Below, piece by piece: positions 17,857-25,613 of a stretch of DNA of 64,000 bases. Origin of the DNA: Altererythrobacter sp. H2 (GTDB lineage Bacteria > Pseudomonadota > Alphaproteobacteria > Sphingomonadales > Sphingomonadaceae); assembly GCF_035319885.1 (NCBI RefSeq), contig NZ_CP141285.1, forward strand, positions 1,674,001 through 1,738,000. Direction: 5' to 3'. The position numbers and the translations under genes are program-made. The notes below the pieces were generated by a model that saw only the letters and a list, made by a program, of their open reading frames with translations, ran no database searches and was not told where the DNA came from. The first letter of the stretch is position 1. The number at the start of each line of letters is the position of its first letter.

Positions 17857-18416
17857 GCACGCACCCGATCGCCCTGGGCGGCATCCACCACACCGCCTAT
17901 CGCTGCAAGGACGCAAAAGAGACCGTGGAGTGGTACGGCCGCGTACTTGGCATGGATTACACCACCGCCTTTGCCGAGGACCATGTTCCGTCGACAGGCG
18001 CCTATGATCCCTACATGCACGTGTTCCTCGATGCCGGGAATGGCAATGTCCTGGCGTTCTTCGAGCTGCCCAACCAGCCCGATATGGGCAGGGACGAGAA
18101 CACCCCGGCATGGGTCCAGCACCTCGCCTTCCGGGTCGGTTCCGAGGATGAGCTGCTCGCCGCCAAGGCCCATATCGAAGGCCTCGGTATCGACGTGCTC
18201 GGTCCGACTCATCACGGCATCTTCAAGTCGATCTACTTTTTCGATCCGAACGGCCACCGCGTCGAACTGGCCGCCGATATCGGCACGGATGAACAGTACG
18301 CCGAACTCAAGCGTGTCGCCCCGATGATGCTGGAAGAGTGGAGCCAGACCAAAAAGGCACCCCAGCACGCTGCCTGGCTGCATGAACTTGCCCGCAAGGA
18401 GCACGGCGTCGGTTAG
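17853..18416 (+). CDS. VOC-superfamily (glyoxalase/dioxygenase fold) protein
   Basis: A 187-aa protein with the beta-alpha-beta-beta-beta pattern of the vicinal-oxygen-chelate fold: [27 protein letters not shown] at the N-terminus, [16 protein letters not shown] in the middle and [18 protein letters not shown] at the end. Candidate metal ligands are His13 or His14, His in VQHLAF and Glu in HRVELA. It is translationally coupled to hppD by ATGA, so a role linked to aromatic amino acid breakdown is likely. The reaction (dioxygenase, isomerase or lyase) cannot be read from sequence. Confidence 0.85.
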   Translation: MSTHPIALGGIHHTAYRCKDAKETVEWYGRVLGMDYTTAFAEDHVPSTGAYDPYMHVFLDAGNGNVLAFFELPNQPDMGRDENTPAWVQHLAFRVGSEDELLAAKAHIEGLGIDVLGPTHHGIFKSIYFFDPNGHRVELAADIGTDEQYAELKRVAPMMLEEWSQTKKAPQHAAWLHELARKEHGVG

Positions 18417-18444
18417 ACTCCATTGCCGCGCCTTCAATCGCGCC

Positions 18445-18504
18445 CTCAATATTGTGAGGCCCGGGACGCTTGGCATCGGGCGGGAACCTGATAGCGCGTC
18501 CCGG
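18445..18504 (+). promoter_or_regulatory. Leader of MFS gene: AT-rich palindrome and 9-bp stem closing on the start codon
   Basis: CTCAATATTGTGAG (18445-18458) contains the perfect palindrome CAATATTG, an operator-like element. Just downstream CCGGGACGC (18461-18469) pairs perfectly with GCGTCCCGG (18496-18504) across a 26-nt loop; the last G is the first base of the GTG start. The only purine-rich ribosome-site candidate (GGGCGGGAA) is in the loop. Confidence 0.4.
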
Positions 18505-19709
18505 TGGACGAGCAGGCAACCCCGATCAAACCATCCGGACTGACGAAACGGCAGGAACACGCCCTCGCCGCGGTGACCGGCGTCACGGTTGCCAATGCCT
18601 ATTACATCCATCCGATCGTGTCGGAGGTGGCGCAGGACTTCGGGGTCAATGCGGCTACTATCGGCTTGGTGCCGGCGTTGAACCAGATTGCCCTGGCACT
18701 GGGCATCTTCCTCCTGCTGCCGCTGGGTGACCGGTACGGTAACCGTACCCTCTGCGTGATCTTTGGCTTTTGCCAGGCGGCAGCGCTGGGAATCATGGCC
18801 CTCGCCCAGCAATTCTGGCTGTTCCTGGCCGCTTCGACCGTGCTCGGCTTCTTCACCATCGCCCCTTATCTCCTGCCTGCCTATGCCTCGAAACGGGTCG
18901 GCCCTGAGCGCCTCGGCCATGTAACGGCAACTCTGACGGCGGGGATCATCTTCGGTATCCTGATTGCCCGCGTCGGCGCCGGGGCGATCGCGGAGTATCT
19001 CGACTGGCGGCTGGTCTATGTCATCGCCACAGTCCTGATCGTCGGCACCACCATGGCCCTGCCTTTCCTGATGGAGCCCCGCCGCCCCGCGTCCACACCG
19101 GCAGCTGACATGACCAGTTATCCGGCCTTGCTCGGGTCGATCTTCCCCTTGCTGGCGCGCCATCGCGAGGTGTTGCTGTCAGGCCTTATCCAGTCCCTCA
19201 ACTTCGGCATTTTCCTGTCCGTCTGGCTGGGGCTTGCGCTTCACCTGACCAGCGCGGACATGGGATACGGCACCGACGTGGTCGGCTATCTCGCCGGGAT
19301 TGCGGCGCTGAGCATCTACGTCACCCCCCGGCTTGGCCGCTGGTCTGACCGGATCGGCCCGCGCAAGGCACGTTTCCGGCTCGCCTGTGTGCAACTGGCA
19401 GGCGTGTTGCTGCTGTGGCCGCTGGGCCATTCTCTGGCCTTGCTGCTGGCTCCGATTGTCCTGATGAACGCCGTTGGCCCGTCGATCGATGTTACCAGCC
19501 GGATGACCTTTCTCGGGCTCGACCCCGCCATTCGCACCCGGCTGATGACGGCGTTCATCGTGATGATGTTCGTCGGCGGCGGGATTGCCAGCTGGGCGGG
19601 AACGGCGATCTATGCGGTGGCGGGATGGAGCGGCATTGCGGTGCTGGCTGCGGCACTTTCGCTATGCGTGGTCCTGCTCAGCCGACGCGCCATGCGCCTG
19701 GGACGGTAA
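18504..19709 (+). CDS. Major facilitator superfamily transporter
   Basis: A 401-aa integral membrane protein with about 12 hydrophobic helices and the MFS loop motif LGDRYGNR between helices 2 and 3, with a second-half counterpart LGRWSDRIGPRKAR. The N-terminus (HALAAVTGVTVANAYYIHPIV) resembles the drug-efflux-like or arabinose-efflux (AraJ-type) group of 12-helix MFS permeases. The GTG start is forced, as there is no in-frame ATG before helix 3. Substrate unknown; the preceding palindrome suggests local regulation. It ends near a bidirectional terminator shared with the tRNA gene. Confidence 0.85.
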   Translation: MDEQATPIKPSGLTKRQEHALAAVTGVTVANAYYIHPIVSEVAQDFGVNAATIGLVPALNQIALALGIFLLLPLGDRYGNRTLCVIFGFCQAAALGIMALAQQFWLFLAASTVLGFFTIAPYLLPAYASKRVGPERLGHVTATLTAGIIFGILIARVGAGAIAEYLDWRLVYVIATVLIVGTTMALPFLMEPRRPASTPAADMTSYPALLGSIFPLLARHREVLLSGLIQSLNFGIFLSVWLGLALHLTSADMGYGTDVVGYLAGIAALSIYVTPRLGRWSDRIGPRKARFRLACVQLAGVLLLWPLGHSLALLLAPIVLMNAVGPSIDVTSRMTFLGLDPAIRTRLMTAFIVMMFVGGGIASWAGTAIYAVAGWSGIAVLAAALSLCVVLLSRRAMRLGR

Positions 19710-19714
19710 GCCTC

Positions 19715-19733
19715 TGGTGCGCCCGACAGGATT
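19715..19733. repeat. 19-bp duplicate of the tRNA-Arg 3' end (attachment-site-like scar)
   Basis: This 19-bp sequence is identical to 19846-19864, the last 19 nt of the tRNA-Arg gene including the encoded CCA. The two copies are direct repeats separated by 112 bp. This is the arrangement left by integration at a tRNA 3' end, but no integrase or cargo remains. Confidence 0.85.
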
Positions 19734-19812
19734 GTGCTGCGCTTCGCTCCGCACGTCTTCGCCGCTGCGCGGCTCCGACTCCGAACCCGGCGCGATCCTG
19801 AAGCGGCCCACC

Positions 19813-19846
19813 AAAAAAAGCCGCCCCCCGGCGGGACGGCTCTTTT
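19813..19846. terminator. Bidirectional intrinsic terminator (tRNA-Arg / MFS gene)
   Basis: AGCCG-CCC (19819-19826) can pair with GGG-CGGCT (19833-19841, one bulged A), flanked by seven A on one side and CTTTT on the other. The long T-run on the minus strand makes it a strong terminator for the tRNA gene; it can also end MFS transcripts. Confidence 0.75.
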
Positions 19847-19922
19847 GGTGCGCCCGACAGGATTCGAACCTGTGGCCCCCAGATTAGGAATCTGATGCTC
19901 TATCCTGCTGAGCTACGGGCGC
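19846..19922 (-). tRNA. tRNA-Arg (anticodon CCT)
   Basis: A 77-nt cloverleaf on the minus strand with CCA encoded. Acceptor arms GCGCCCG and CGGGCGC pair fully; the D arm is GCTC/GAGC; the anticodon stem TCAGA/TCTGG encloses loop TTCCTAA with anticodon CCT; the T arm ACAGG-TTCGAAT-CCTGT is intact. It reads AGG codons. Its 3' 19 nt recur at 19715-19733. Confidence 0.96.
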
Positions 19923-19961
19923 GCCGGTCGTCCCAATAAGGCGGCGCTGCGATTCCTGCAA

Positions 19962-20420
19962 TCAGTTGAGTTTATCGGGCTCCGCCACTGGAAATGGCAG
20001 CGGTGCCACCTCGATACCCTCGTCCAGCAGAGACTTGGCCTCGGCGAGCGTCGCCTTACCGTGGATGATTTCCAGGTCCTTGTCGCCGTAATGCATGGCA
20101 CGGGTCTCGTCGGCGAAACTGTCACCCACCCAGCGGCTGTTTTCGAGCGCCTTGGCCTGCGCTGCGGCCAGCGCCCGCATCGCCCGCTCGACTTCGGGCG
20201 GGATTGGCGTGTTGGTCAACTGGCGGCCATCGTTCCTGTCGTCACGGCGATTGCCCTTCGTCGGCACGGCTGGCGCCATCGGTGCCTTGCTGATGTCGTG
20301 GGATCCACACTGGGGGCACGTCACCAATCCGCGCGACTGCTGCGCGGCATAGTCTTGCGAGGATCCGAACCAGCCCTCGAACGGGTGCCCTTCGGCGCAG
20401 CGCAAGTCGAACACGATCAT
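19962..20420 (-). CDS. DUF1178 family protein
   Basis: A 152-aa protein matching DUF1178, a family widespread in Alphaproteobacteria. The N-terminus holds a probable zinc site built from CAEGH (residues 8-12) and CPQCG (35-39); the basic middle part is charged and probably disordered, and the helical C-terminus (VERAMRALAAAQAKALENSRWVGDSFADE) is the conserved family core. The start overlaps the stop of the nitrilase-family gene by 4 nt (ATGA), and glutaredoxin lies further upstream, so the three genes form one minus-strand operon. Function unknown. Confidence 0.9.
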   Translation of the reverse strand: MIVFDLRCAEGHPFEGWFGSSQDYAAQQSRGLVTCPQCGSHDISKAPMAPAVPTKGNRRDDRNDGRQLTNTPIPPEVERAMRALAAAQAKALENSRWVGDSFADETRAMHYGDKDLEIIHGKATLAEAKSLLDEGIEVAPLPFPVAEPDKLN

Positions 20421-21244
20421 GGCCTGGCGCCCTTCCCGATATCCCGCCGGTTGGCAAGGCTGGGGAGCTGCCGCCGGACGGAGGCAATGCGTTCCGGCTC
20501 GATCTCGGCAAAGGCAAGGCCGGGCCTGTCGCCGCCCATGTCAATCAGCGGCTCACCCCAGGGGTCGATCACCAGACTGTGGCCGTAGGTCTCCCGCCCA
20601 TCCTCGTGCCGGCCGCACTGGGCGGCCGCGACGACATAGGCACTCGCCTCGATGGCCCGCGCCCGCTGGAGCAGGTGCCAGTGCGCCTGGCCGGTCGGCC
20701 GGGTAAAGGCCGCGGGAATGGCGATGATATCGCAGCCCGCCCGCCCCAGCGCTTCGAACAGGGCCGGAAAGCGGATGTCATAGCAGACAGTCAGCCCCAG
20801 CCTTCCGACGGGCGTGTCCACTGTGACGACTGCATCGCCGGGCTGGTAGGCACTGGATTCCTGCCAGCTTTCGCCGCTGTCGAGGCTGACGTCGAACATG
20901 TGGATCTTGTCATAGCGAGCCGCGACAGCGCCTGACCCGTCGATCACCAGCGAGCGATTGGCCAACTTGCCGCTATCCCCGCGCACGGCAATCGAGCCGA
21001 GCGCGACCCATATTCCGGCGCGACTGGCGGCTTCGCGCACGGCTGCCAGGACCGGATCGCTTGCTTCGTCAACAATATGGGGCGCGGCGCGGGCCCGGTC
21101 GCGATCAAGCAGGCCCGACATCTCCGGCGTGAACAGCATGGCCGCGCCGCCCTCGGCCGCGCGACCGATCGCTTCGGACAAGGCCGCAGCATTCGCCCCC
21201 GGGTCGATCCCGGAAGTCATCTGGAGAACGGCGATCCGGGTCAT
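20417..21244 (-). CDS. Carbon-nitrogen hydrolase (nitrilase family, Nit-type amidase)
   Basis: A 275-aa enzyme with the Glu-Lys-Cys triad of the nitrilase superfamily: E41 in LFTPEMSG, K112 in ARYDKIHMFD and C153 in LTVCYDIRFP. The RFP after the catalytic Cys and the length are typical of the Nit1/Nit2 branch, whose known members hydrolyse deaminated glutathione or omega-amides of 2-oxo acids. It directly follows glutaredoxin (its ATG abuts the glutaredoxin stop) and overlaps DUF1178. The glutathione-related neighbour makes a dGSH amidase role plausible, but that is inference. Confidence 0.9.
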   Translation of the reverse strand: MTRIAVLQMTSGIDPGANAAALSEAIGRAAEGGAAMLFTPEMSGLLDRDRARAAPHIVDEASDPVLAAVREAASRAGIWVALGSIAVRGDSGKLANRSLVIDGSGAVAARYDKIHMFDVSLDSGESWQESSAYQPGDAVVTVDTPVGRLGLTVCYDIRFPALFEALGRAGCDIIAIPAAFTRPTGQAHWHLLQRARAIEASAYVVAAAQCGRHEDGRETYGHSLVIDPWGEPLIDMGGDRPGLAFAEIEPERIASVRRQLPSLANRRDIGKGARP

Positions 21245-21508
21245 TCAGCCTGCCAGCAGCGCGTCGAGCTTGCCGGCGCGGTCCAGCGCCTGGAGATCGT
21301 CGGAACCGCCGACGTGGAGGTCGCCGATGAAGATCTGTGGTACGGTCCGGGCCGAGGGGGCACGCTCCATCATCTCGGTGCGCTCCTTCCCGCCAAAGGT
21401 GATGTCATGCTCGTGATACGCTGCACCCTTGCTGTCGAGCAGGGCCTTGGCGCGGACGCAGAAGCCGCAGCCGAACTTGGTGTAGATGTCGATCCTGGGG
21501 GCAGCCAT
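21245..21508 (-). CDS. grxC: Glutaredoxin 3
   Basis: An 87-aa thioredoxin-fold protein with dithiol active site CGFC (C14, C17), the cis-proline motif TVPQIFIGD and the glutathione-binding GGSDDL. It reduces disulfides and mixed glutathione disulfides with electrons from glutathione. The start at 21508 has GAGGA 9 nt upstream; longer upstream frames carry no family sequence. First gene of a three-gene minus-strand operon with the amidase and DUF1178, divergent from hsp20. Confidence 0.95.
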   Translation of the reverse strand: MAAPRIDIYTKFGCGFCVRAKALLDSKGAAYHEHDITFGGKERTEMMERAPSARTVPQIFIGDLHVGGSDDLQALDRAGKLDALLAG

Positions 21509-21605
21509 GAAAAAATCCTCGCGAATCGTAAGGGCGGTTGTGGTTGAAACCGGATGTCTGTCACTTATCTGGGCATTGGACGCGAGCGCCGCAACGGGTT
21601 CGTGT

Positions 21606-21675
21606 CCGGCAACCGCCGGGTGCCCCATCGCGGGGCTCGGCATCTGACAAATTGCTCATGAAGAGGATTTGAATC
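21606..21675 (+). promoter_or_regulatory. ROSE-type RNA thermometer in hsp20 5' UTR
   Basis: The region before the hsp20 start forms three consecutive hairpins. CCGGC-AACC-GCCGG (21606-21619) and GCCCC-ATCGC-GGGGC (21622-21636) are stable. The third, CAAATTGCTC (21648-21657) with GAGGATTTG (21663-21671) around loop ATGAA, traps the Shine-Dalgarno AGAGGA. It has 9 pairs including a T-G wobble and one bulged G in TTGCT, exactly the signature of ROSE elements (conserved UYGCU opposite the SD). At low temperature it should block translation and melt on heat shock. Confidence 0.82.
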
Positions 21676-22140
21676 ATGTCCCGTTTTGATCTTACCCCAT
21701 ATCGCCGCTCCACCGTGGGCTTTGACCGCCTGTTCGACCTGCTCGAGAACCAGGCTCGCCTCAACGGCGGCGACAATTACCCCCCGTTCAACATCGAAAA
21801 GCGGGGCGAGGACAGCTACCGCATCACGCTGGCCGTGGCGGGCTTCCGCGCCGCCGATCTCGACATCACCGCGCAGCAGAACCTGCTGGTCGTGCAGGGC
21901 AAGAAGCGCGAGGAAACGGTTGACGGAGAGATCCTGCATCTCGGCATTGCCAATCGCGGGTTCGAGCGGCGCTTCGAACTGGCGGATTATGTGCGGGTCG
22001 AACACGCAGACCTGGCTGACGGGCTGCTGGTGATCGATCTGGTGCGCGAAGTGCCGGAAGCGATGAAACCGAAGAAAATCCTGGTTGGCGGGCAGCGTCC
22101 GCTTGAAGTCGTCAAGGATGACACGTCCAGCGCAGCGTAA
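21676..22140 (+). CDS. Small heat shock protein, Hsp20/IbpA family
   Basis: A 154-aa alpha-crystallin-type chaperone that holds unfolding proteins for refolding by other chaperones. N-terminal arm FDLTPYRRSTVGFDRLFDLLE is typical of IbpA-like proteins; the alpha-crystallin domain runs about residues 36-125 (YRITLAVAGFRAADLDI, LLVVQGKK, FERRFELADYVRVEHADLADGLLVIDL). The C-terminal extension lacks a clear I-x-I motif and instead has PKKILVGG. The ROSE element and SD 8 nt upstream fix the start. A strong terminator follows. Confidence 0.95.
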   Translation: MSRFDLTPYRRSTVGFDRLFDLLENQARLNGGDNYPPFNIEKRGEDSYRITLAVAGFRAADLDITAQQNLLVVQGKKREETVDGEILHLGIANRGFERRFELADYVRVEHADLADGLLVIDLVREVPEAMKPKKILVGGQRPLEVVKDDTSSAA

Positions 22141-22170
22141 ACCAGGCTGCGCTTGCCCCTGAACATGAAA

Positions 22171-22198
22171 AGCCCGCTTCGCAGGAAGCGGGCTTTTT
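22171..22198. terminator. Bidirectional intrinsic terminator after hsp20
   Basis: Perfect 10-bp stem AGCCCGCTTC-GCAG-GAAGCGGGCT followed by TTTTC on the plus strand and preceded by AAAA, so it also works on the minus strand. It ends hsp20 and would end any minus-strand transcript from the promoter at 22393-22421. Confidence 0.9.
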
Positions 22199-22258
22199 CG
22201 TGGAGCCCTCCAGATGCTGAAGGGTATGGAGGCGGACCGTGGGCCCGCCTCCGCGACG

Positions 22259-22393
22259 CTAGGCCGCCTCGTTTCGGGTCTGACCGTCCGGGTCGCAGAA
22301 GACGATCAATCCCGAGACAAGCTCGTAATCTGGCAGGAAGGCAACGGCGCCAATTTCCGCCCCGCCCCCTAACGGATTGCTAGTGCGGCAAAA
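22259..22393 (-). other. Possible small ORF or gene remnant in the hsp20-pyrG gap
   Basis: In the 319-nt gap 22141-22459 the minus strand holds a 44-codon open frame ending at TAG 22259-22261 with gene-like, G/C-ending codons (reads AFLPDYELVSGLIVFCDPDG). It has no ATG, GTG or TTG start where needed; the only start-like codon after the purine-rich GGGGGCGGGGCGG is ATT at 22354, giving 31 aa. It lies just downstream of a good promoter and upstream of a terminator. It could be a rare-start small protein, the tail of a decayed gene, or part of a small RNA. Confidence 0.3.
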
Positions 22394-22421
22394 CTATCAA
22401 AAGATAAAGTGTAAGCGTCAA
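22393..22421 (-). promoter_or_regulatory. Strong predicted sigma-70-type promoter of an unannotated minus-strand unit
   Basis: On the minus strand TTGACG (22416-22421) and GATAGT (22393-22398) are spaced by exactly 17 nt, within an AT-rich patch unusual for this genome. An inverted repeat AGCGT...ACGCT (22414-22438) overlaps the -35. No conventional gene lies downstream before the terminator at 22171-22198. Confidence 0.6.
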
Positions 22422-22443
22422 AAAATCACTATAACGCTGTTAT

Positions 22444-22457
22444 CCGTAGTTCTACGG
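22444..22457. promoter_or_regulatory. Inverted repeat CCGTAG-TT-CTACGG between pyrG stop and small-unit promoter
   Basis: A perfect 6-bp inverted repeat with 2-nt spacer, 2 nt beyond the pyrG stop and 23 nt upstream of the -35 of the minus-strand promoter. It lacks a T-run, so an upstream operator is more likely than a pyrG terminator. Confidence 0.3.
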
Positions 22458-22459
22458 AC

Positions 22460-24094
22460 CTAGACCAGCCTCGACTGGCGCAGGGCGGCGGCGATGAAGC
22501 CGGCGAACAATGGATGCGGCGCGAAGGGCTTTGACTTGAGCTCAGGGTGGAACTGGACGCCAATAAACCAGGGGTGATCGGGACGTTCGACGATCTCCGG
22601 CAGCAGGCCGTCGGGCGACATCCCCGAAAACACCAGCCCGTCACGCTCCAGCGGTTCCCGATAGGCCGCGTTAACTTCGTAGCGATGGCGGTGCCGTTCC
22701 GAAATGCGTGCTGCGCCCCCGTAGACGCCGGAGACATGGCTGTTGCCCGTCAGCACGGCTTCATAGGCGCCGAGCCGCATGGTGCCGCCCAGGTCGCCCC
22801 CGGCCTCGCGCTTCTGCAGGCCTTCCGCCGTCATCCATTCAGTGATGAGCCCCACGACCGGCTGATCGGTCGGGCCGAACTCGGTCGAACTGGCATTGGC
22901 GTTGCCCGCCGAACGTGCCGCTTCGATGCAGGCCATCTGCATCCCCAGGCAGATCCCGAAGAACGGGACATTGCGTTCCCGAGCGAACCGGACGCTGGCG
23001 ATCTTGCCTTCCGAGCCGCGCTCGCCGAACCCGCCGGGCACCAGGATCGCGTGCATCGGCTCCAGTTGCGCCGCGATGGCGTCGTCATCCTGCTCGAACA
23101 CTTCGGCGTCGATCCATTTGATCTTCACCTTGACCCGGTTGGCCATGCCGCCGTGGACCAGTGCCTCGTTCAGTGACTTGTAGGCATCCTGCAGCCCGAC
23201 ATACTTGCCCACCACCCCGATCGTCACCTCGCCTTCGGGATTTTCGTAGCGATCGACGATATCATACCAGCGCGACAGGTCCGGTGCCGGAGCATCGGTG
23301 ATGCCGAAGCCGCGCAGGACCTCATCGTCGAGCCCTTCGCCGTGGTACTGAAGGGGCACGGCATAGATCGAGCTGGCGTCGAGCGCCGGGATCACCGCTT
23401 CGGGGCGCACGTTGCAGAACTGGGCGATCTTGCGCCGGTCGCTCTCCGGGATCGGATGCTCGGCCCGGCACAGCAGGATGTCAGGCTTGATACCAAGGCT
23501 CGCCAGTTCGCGGACCGAATGCTGGGTCGGCTTGGTCTTCAACTCGCCCGCCGCGGCGATGTAGGGGACCAGCGTGACATGGACGCTGAGCGTCTGGTCC
23601 GGCTCCAGCTCGTTCCGGAGCTGGCGGATCGCTTCCATGAAGGGCAGCGATTCGATGTCTCCCACCGTGCCGCCGATTTCGCACAGGATGAAATCGTGAT
23701 CGCCCTGGTCAGCCAGAGCGAAAGCCTTGATCGCATCGGTTACGTGCGGGATCACCTGGACGGTGGCGCCGAGATAGTCGCCGCGCCGCTCGCGGGTGAT
23801 GATCTGCTGATAGATCCGGCCGGAGGTGACGTTGTCGCTCTGGCGGGCGGAAACACCGGTAAAGCGTTCGTAATGGCCCAGGTCGAGGTCGGTTTCGGCC
23901 CCGTCGTCGGTCACATAGACCTCGCCATGCTGGTACGGGCTCATCGTGCCCGGATCGACGTTCAGATAAGGGTCGAACTTGCGAATGCGGACCTTGTAGC
24001 CGCGCGCCTGAAGCAGCGCGCCAAGGCTGGCTGCCATGAGACCCTTGCCGAGCGAGGAGACCACGCCGCCGGTGATGAAAATGTACCGCGCCAT
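22460..24094 (-). CDS. pyrG: CTP synthase
   Basis: Converts UTP to CTP with ATP and glutamine. The N-terminal amidoligase domain starts with [17 protein letters not shown] (P-loop) and contains [23 protein letters not shown]; the C-terminal glutamine amidotransferase domain carries the nucleophile elbow FFGICLGMQ and, near the end, a His-Glu pair in [10 protein letters not shown]. Length 544 aa is standard. The gene is minus strand, 88 nt downstream of secG, consistent with the common alphaproteobacterial order tpiA-secG-pyrG. Confidence 0.98.
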   Translation of the reverse strand: MARYIFITGGVVSSLGKGLMAASLGALLQARGYKVRIRKFDPYLNVDPGTMSPYQHGEVYVTDDGAETDLDLGHYERFTGVSARQSDNVTSGRIYQQIITRERRGDYLGATVQVIPHVTDAIKAFALADQGDHDFILCEIGGTVGDIESLPFMEAIRQLRNELEPDQTLSVHVTLVPYIAAAGELKTKPTQHSVRELASLGIKPDILLCRAEHPIPESDRRKIAQFCNVRPEAVIPALDASSIYAVPLQYHGEGLDDEVLRGFGITDAPAPDLSRWYDIVDRYENPEGEVTIGVVGKYVGLQDAYKSLNEALVHGGMANRVKVKIKWIDAEVFEQDDDAIAAQLEPMHAILVPGGFGERGSEGKIASVRFARERNVPFFGICLGMQMACIEAARSAGNANASSTEFGPTDQPVVGLITEWMTAEGLQKREAGGDLGGTMRLGAYEAVLTGNSHVSGVYGGAARISERHRHRYEVNAAYREPLERDGLVFSGMSPDGLLPEIVERPDHPWFIGVQFHPELKSKPFAPHPLFAGFIAAALRQSRLV

Positions 24095-24182
24095 GGGATT
24101 TGGGCCTTAATCGTCTGGTGTGAGTCGGCGCAAGCGGATTGGCGCGGCGAACGGCCGCCCATCCACAGTGCTGTGCGCGTGG

Positions 24183-24569
24183 TTACTGTGCGGCGGGTGC
24201 AGGCTCGGCCGGAACCGGTGCGGTTTCGACCGGCGGAGTATCAGCCACCGGGGCCGCCAGCGGATCAACCGGCGCGGCCAGCGGATCGGCCGGTGCCGCC
24301 GTGTTGCGATCCAGCGTTGTCGTGATCTCGTCACCGCTGGTGGCCCCGACCGCGACCACTGCAAGCGCAATCGACAGGGCCACAAAGACCACCGCCAGCC
24401 ACTTGGTTGCGCGGGTGAGGAAATCGGCTGCGCCGCGTGCGCTCATCATGCCGTTCGGGCTGCCACCGATGCCGAGCCCGCCACCTTCGGACCGCTGCAT
24501 CAGGATTACCCCGACCAGAGCGGCGGCGACGATCGCCTGGACTACCGTGAGAAAGAGGAAGAGCGACAT
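24183..24569 (-). CDS. secG: Preprotein translocase subunit SecG
   Basis: Small accessory subunit of the SecYEG channel. A 128-aa protein with two membrane helices (about residues 3-22 and 55-76) joined by the conserved loop LMQRSEGGGLGIGG, with the family segment ARGAADFLTRATKWLA before helix 2. The C-terminal tail of about 50 residues is rich in Ala, Pro, Asp and Val with a repeated DPLAAPV unit, as in other alphaproteobacterial SecG. Between tpiA and pyrG on the minus strand. Confidence 0.95.
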   Translation of the reverse strand: MSLFLFLTVVQAIVAAALVGVILMQRSEGGGLGIGGSPNGMMSARGAADFLTRATKWLAVVFVALSIALAVVAVGATSGDEITTTLDRNTAAPADPLAAPVDPLAAPVADTPPVETAPVPAEPAPAAQ

Positions 24570-24660
24570 GGAGCTACTTTCGGCATGGATTGTTGCCCGC
24601 GCATGTAGGCGCGCGGAGCGATGGAGGCAAGGAGGGGGGTGGCAAGCCGGTGCGGCCGCT

Positions 24661-25425
24661 TCAGCTTTCGACCGGCTCAGCCGCCGCCACGACGATGCCG
24701 AGGAAGCTTTCTGCCGTCAGGCTGGCGCCGCCGACCAGCGCACCGCCCACTTCCTTTGCGGACAGCAGTTCGCGGGCATTGTCGGCGTTGACCGAGCCGC
24801 CGTAGAGAATGCGGACCTGGGTCGCTTCTTCCGCCCCATAGAGATCAACCAGCACGGCCCGGATGGCGCCATGCATGGCCCCGATATCTTCCACAGTCGG
24901 GGTGCGGCCGGTACCGATTGCCCAGACCGGTTCATACGCCACCGTCAGCGATTCCGCCGGGCTTTCCAGCGTGGCGGGCAAGGACGCCTTGAGCTGGGCG
25001 GTAACAAACGCCTCGGCTTGCCCGTCGTCGCGGGTTTCCTCGGTCTCGCCCACGCACAGGATCAGGCGCATCCCCGCCTGGAGCGCGGCAACGCCCTTGC
25101 GCGCAACCAGTTCATCGCTTTCGCCGTGGTCGCGGCGGCGCTCGCTATGGCCGATGATGACGAATTTCGCGCCGGCATCCGCCACCATGGTGGCGGAAAC
25201 ATCGCCGGTGCAGGCCCCGTCTGCCCCCGGATGGCAATCCTGCGCGCCGACACCGATCTGCTCCACTTCGCGATGGACCGCGTGCAGCAGGGTAAAGGGC
25301 GGCGCGAGCGCGACCTCCACTTTCATCATGTTCTGGGCGGCGCGGTCAATGGCACGGGCTTGCGACAGCATGGCGCGCGTCCCGTTCATTTTCCAGTTAC
25401 CGACGATATAGGGCCGAGCGGCCAT
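24661..25425 (-). CDS. tpiA: Triosephosphate isomerase
   Basis: Interconverts dihydroxyacetone phosphate and glyceraldehyde 3-phosphate in glycolysis. TIM-barrel landmarks are visible: YIVGNWKMNG (N and K), catalytic His in IIGHSERR, catalytic Glu in VAYEPVWAIGTG and the phosphate loop GGSVNADNA. The start ATG 25425 gives 254 aa and has AGGAA 10 nt upstream; an ATG 9 nt earlier would touch that site. A TTGACT hexamer at 25510-25515 on the minus strand could be the -35 of its promoter. Confidence 0.97.
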   Translation of the reverse strand: MAARPYIVGNWKMNGTRAMLSQARAIDRAAQNMMKVEVALAPPFTLLHAVHREVEQIGVGAQDCHPGADGACTGDVSATMVADAGAKFVIIGHSERRRDHGESDELVARKGVAALQAGMRLILCVGETEETRDDGQAEAFVTAQLKASLPATLESPAESLTVAYEPVWAIGTGRTPTVEDIGAMHGAIRAVLVDLYGAEEATQVRILYGGSVNADNARELLSAKEVGGALVGGASLTAESFLGIVVAAAEPVES

Positions 25426-25613
25426 AGGGGTCATTCCTGCAATGGTTGTGAATCGCGTCCACGGCCTTAGCGGTGGCGACGCCTGGCCCGCTACCCGTAT
25501 GTGTGCGGATAGTCAAAACACCTGCGCACCTGTTGCCGCGCGGTCGCAGGGCCGATAAAGCGCCCTACGATTGACCGCGGTACGCCGCACAGCCACCGGA
25601 TTCGCATCGCACC

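Noticed and set aside
22153-22383. Plus-strand 76-aa open frame after hsp20
   Set aside because: Begins before the strong terminator at 22171-22198 and reads as an Arg/Pro-rich shadow; no ribosome site.
24164-24175. CACAG-TG-CTGTG repeat between secG and pyrG
   Set aside because: Short stem with no T-run in a 88-nt gap inside an operon; no reason to assign a role.
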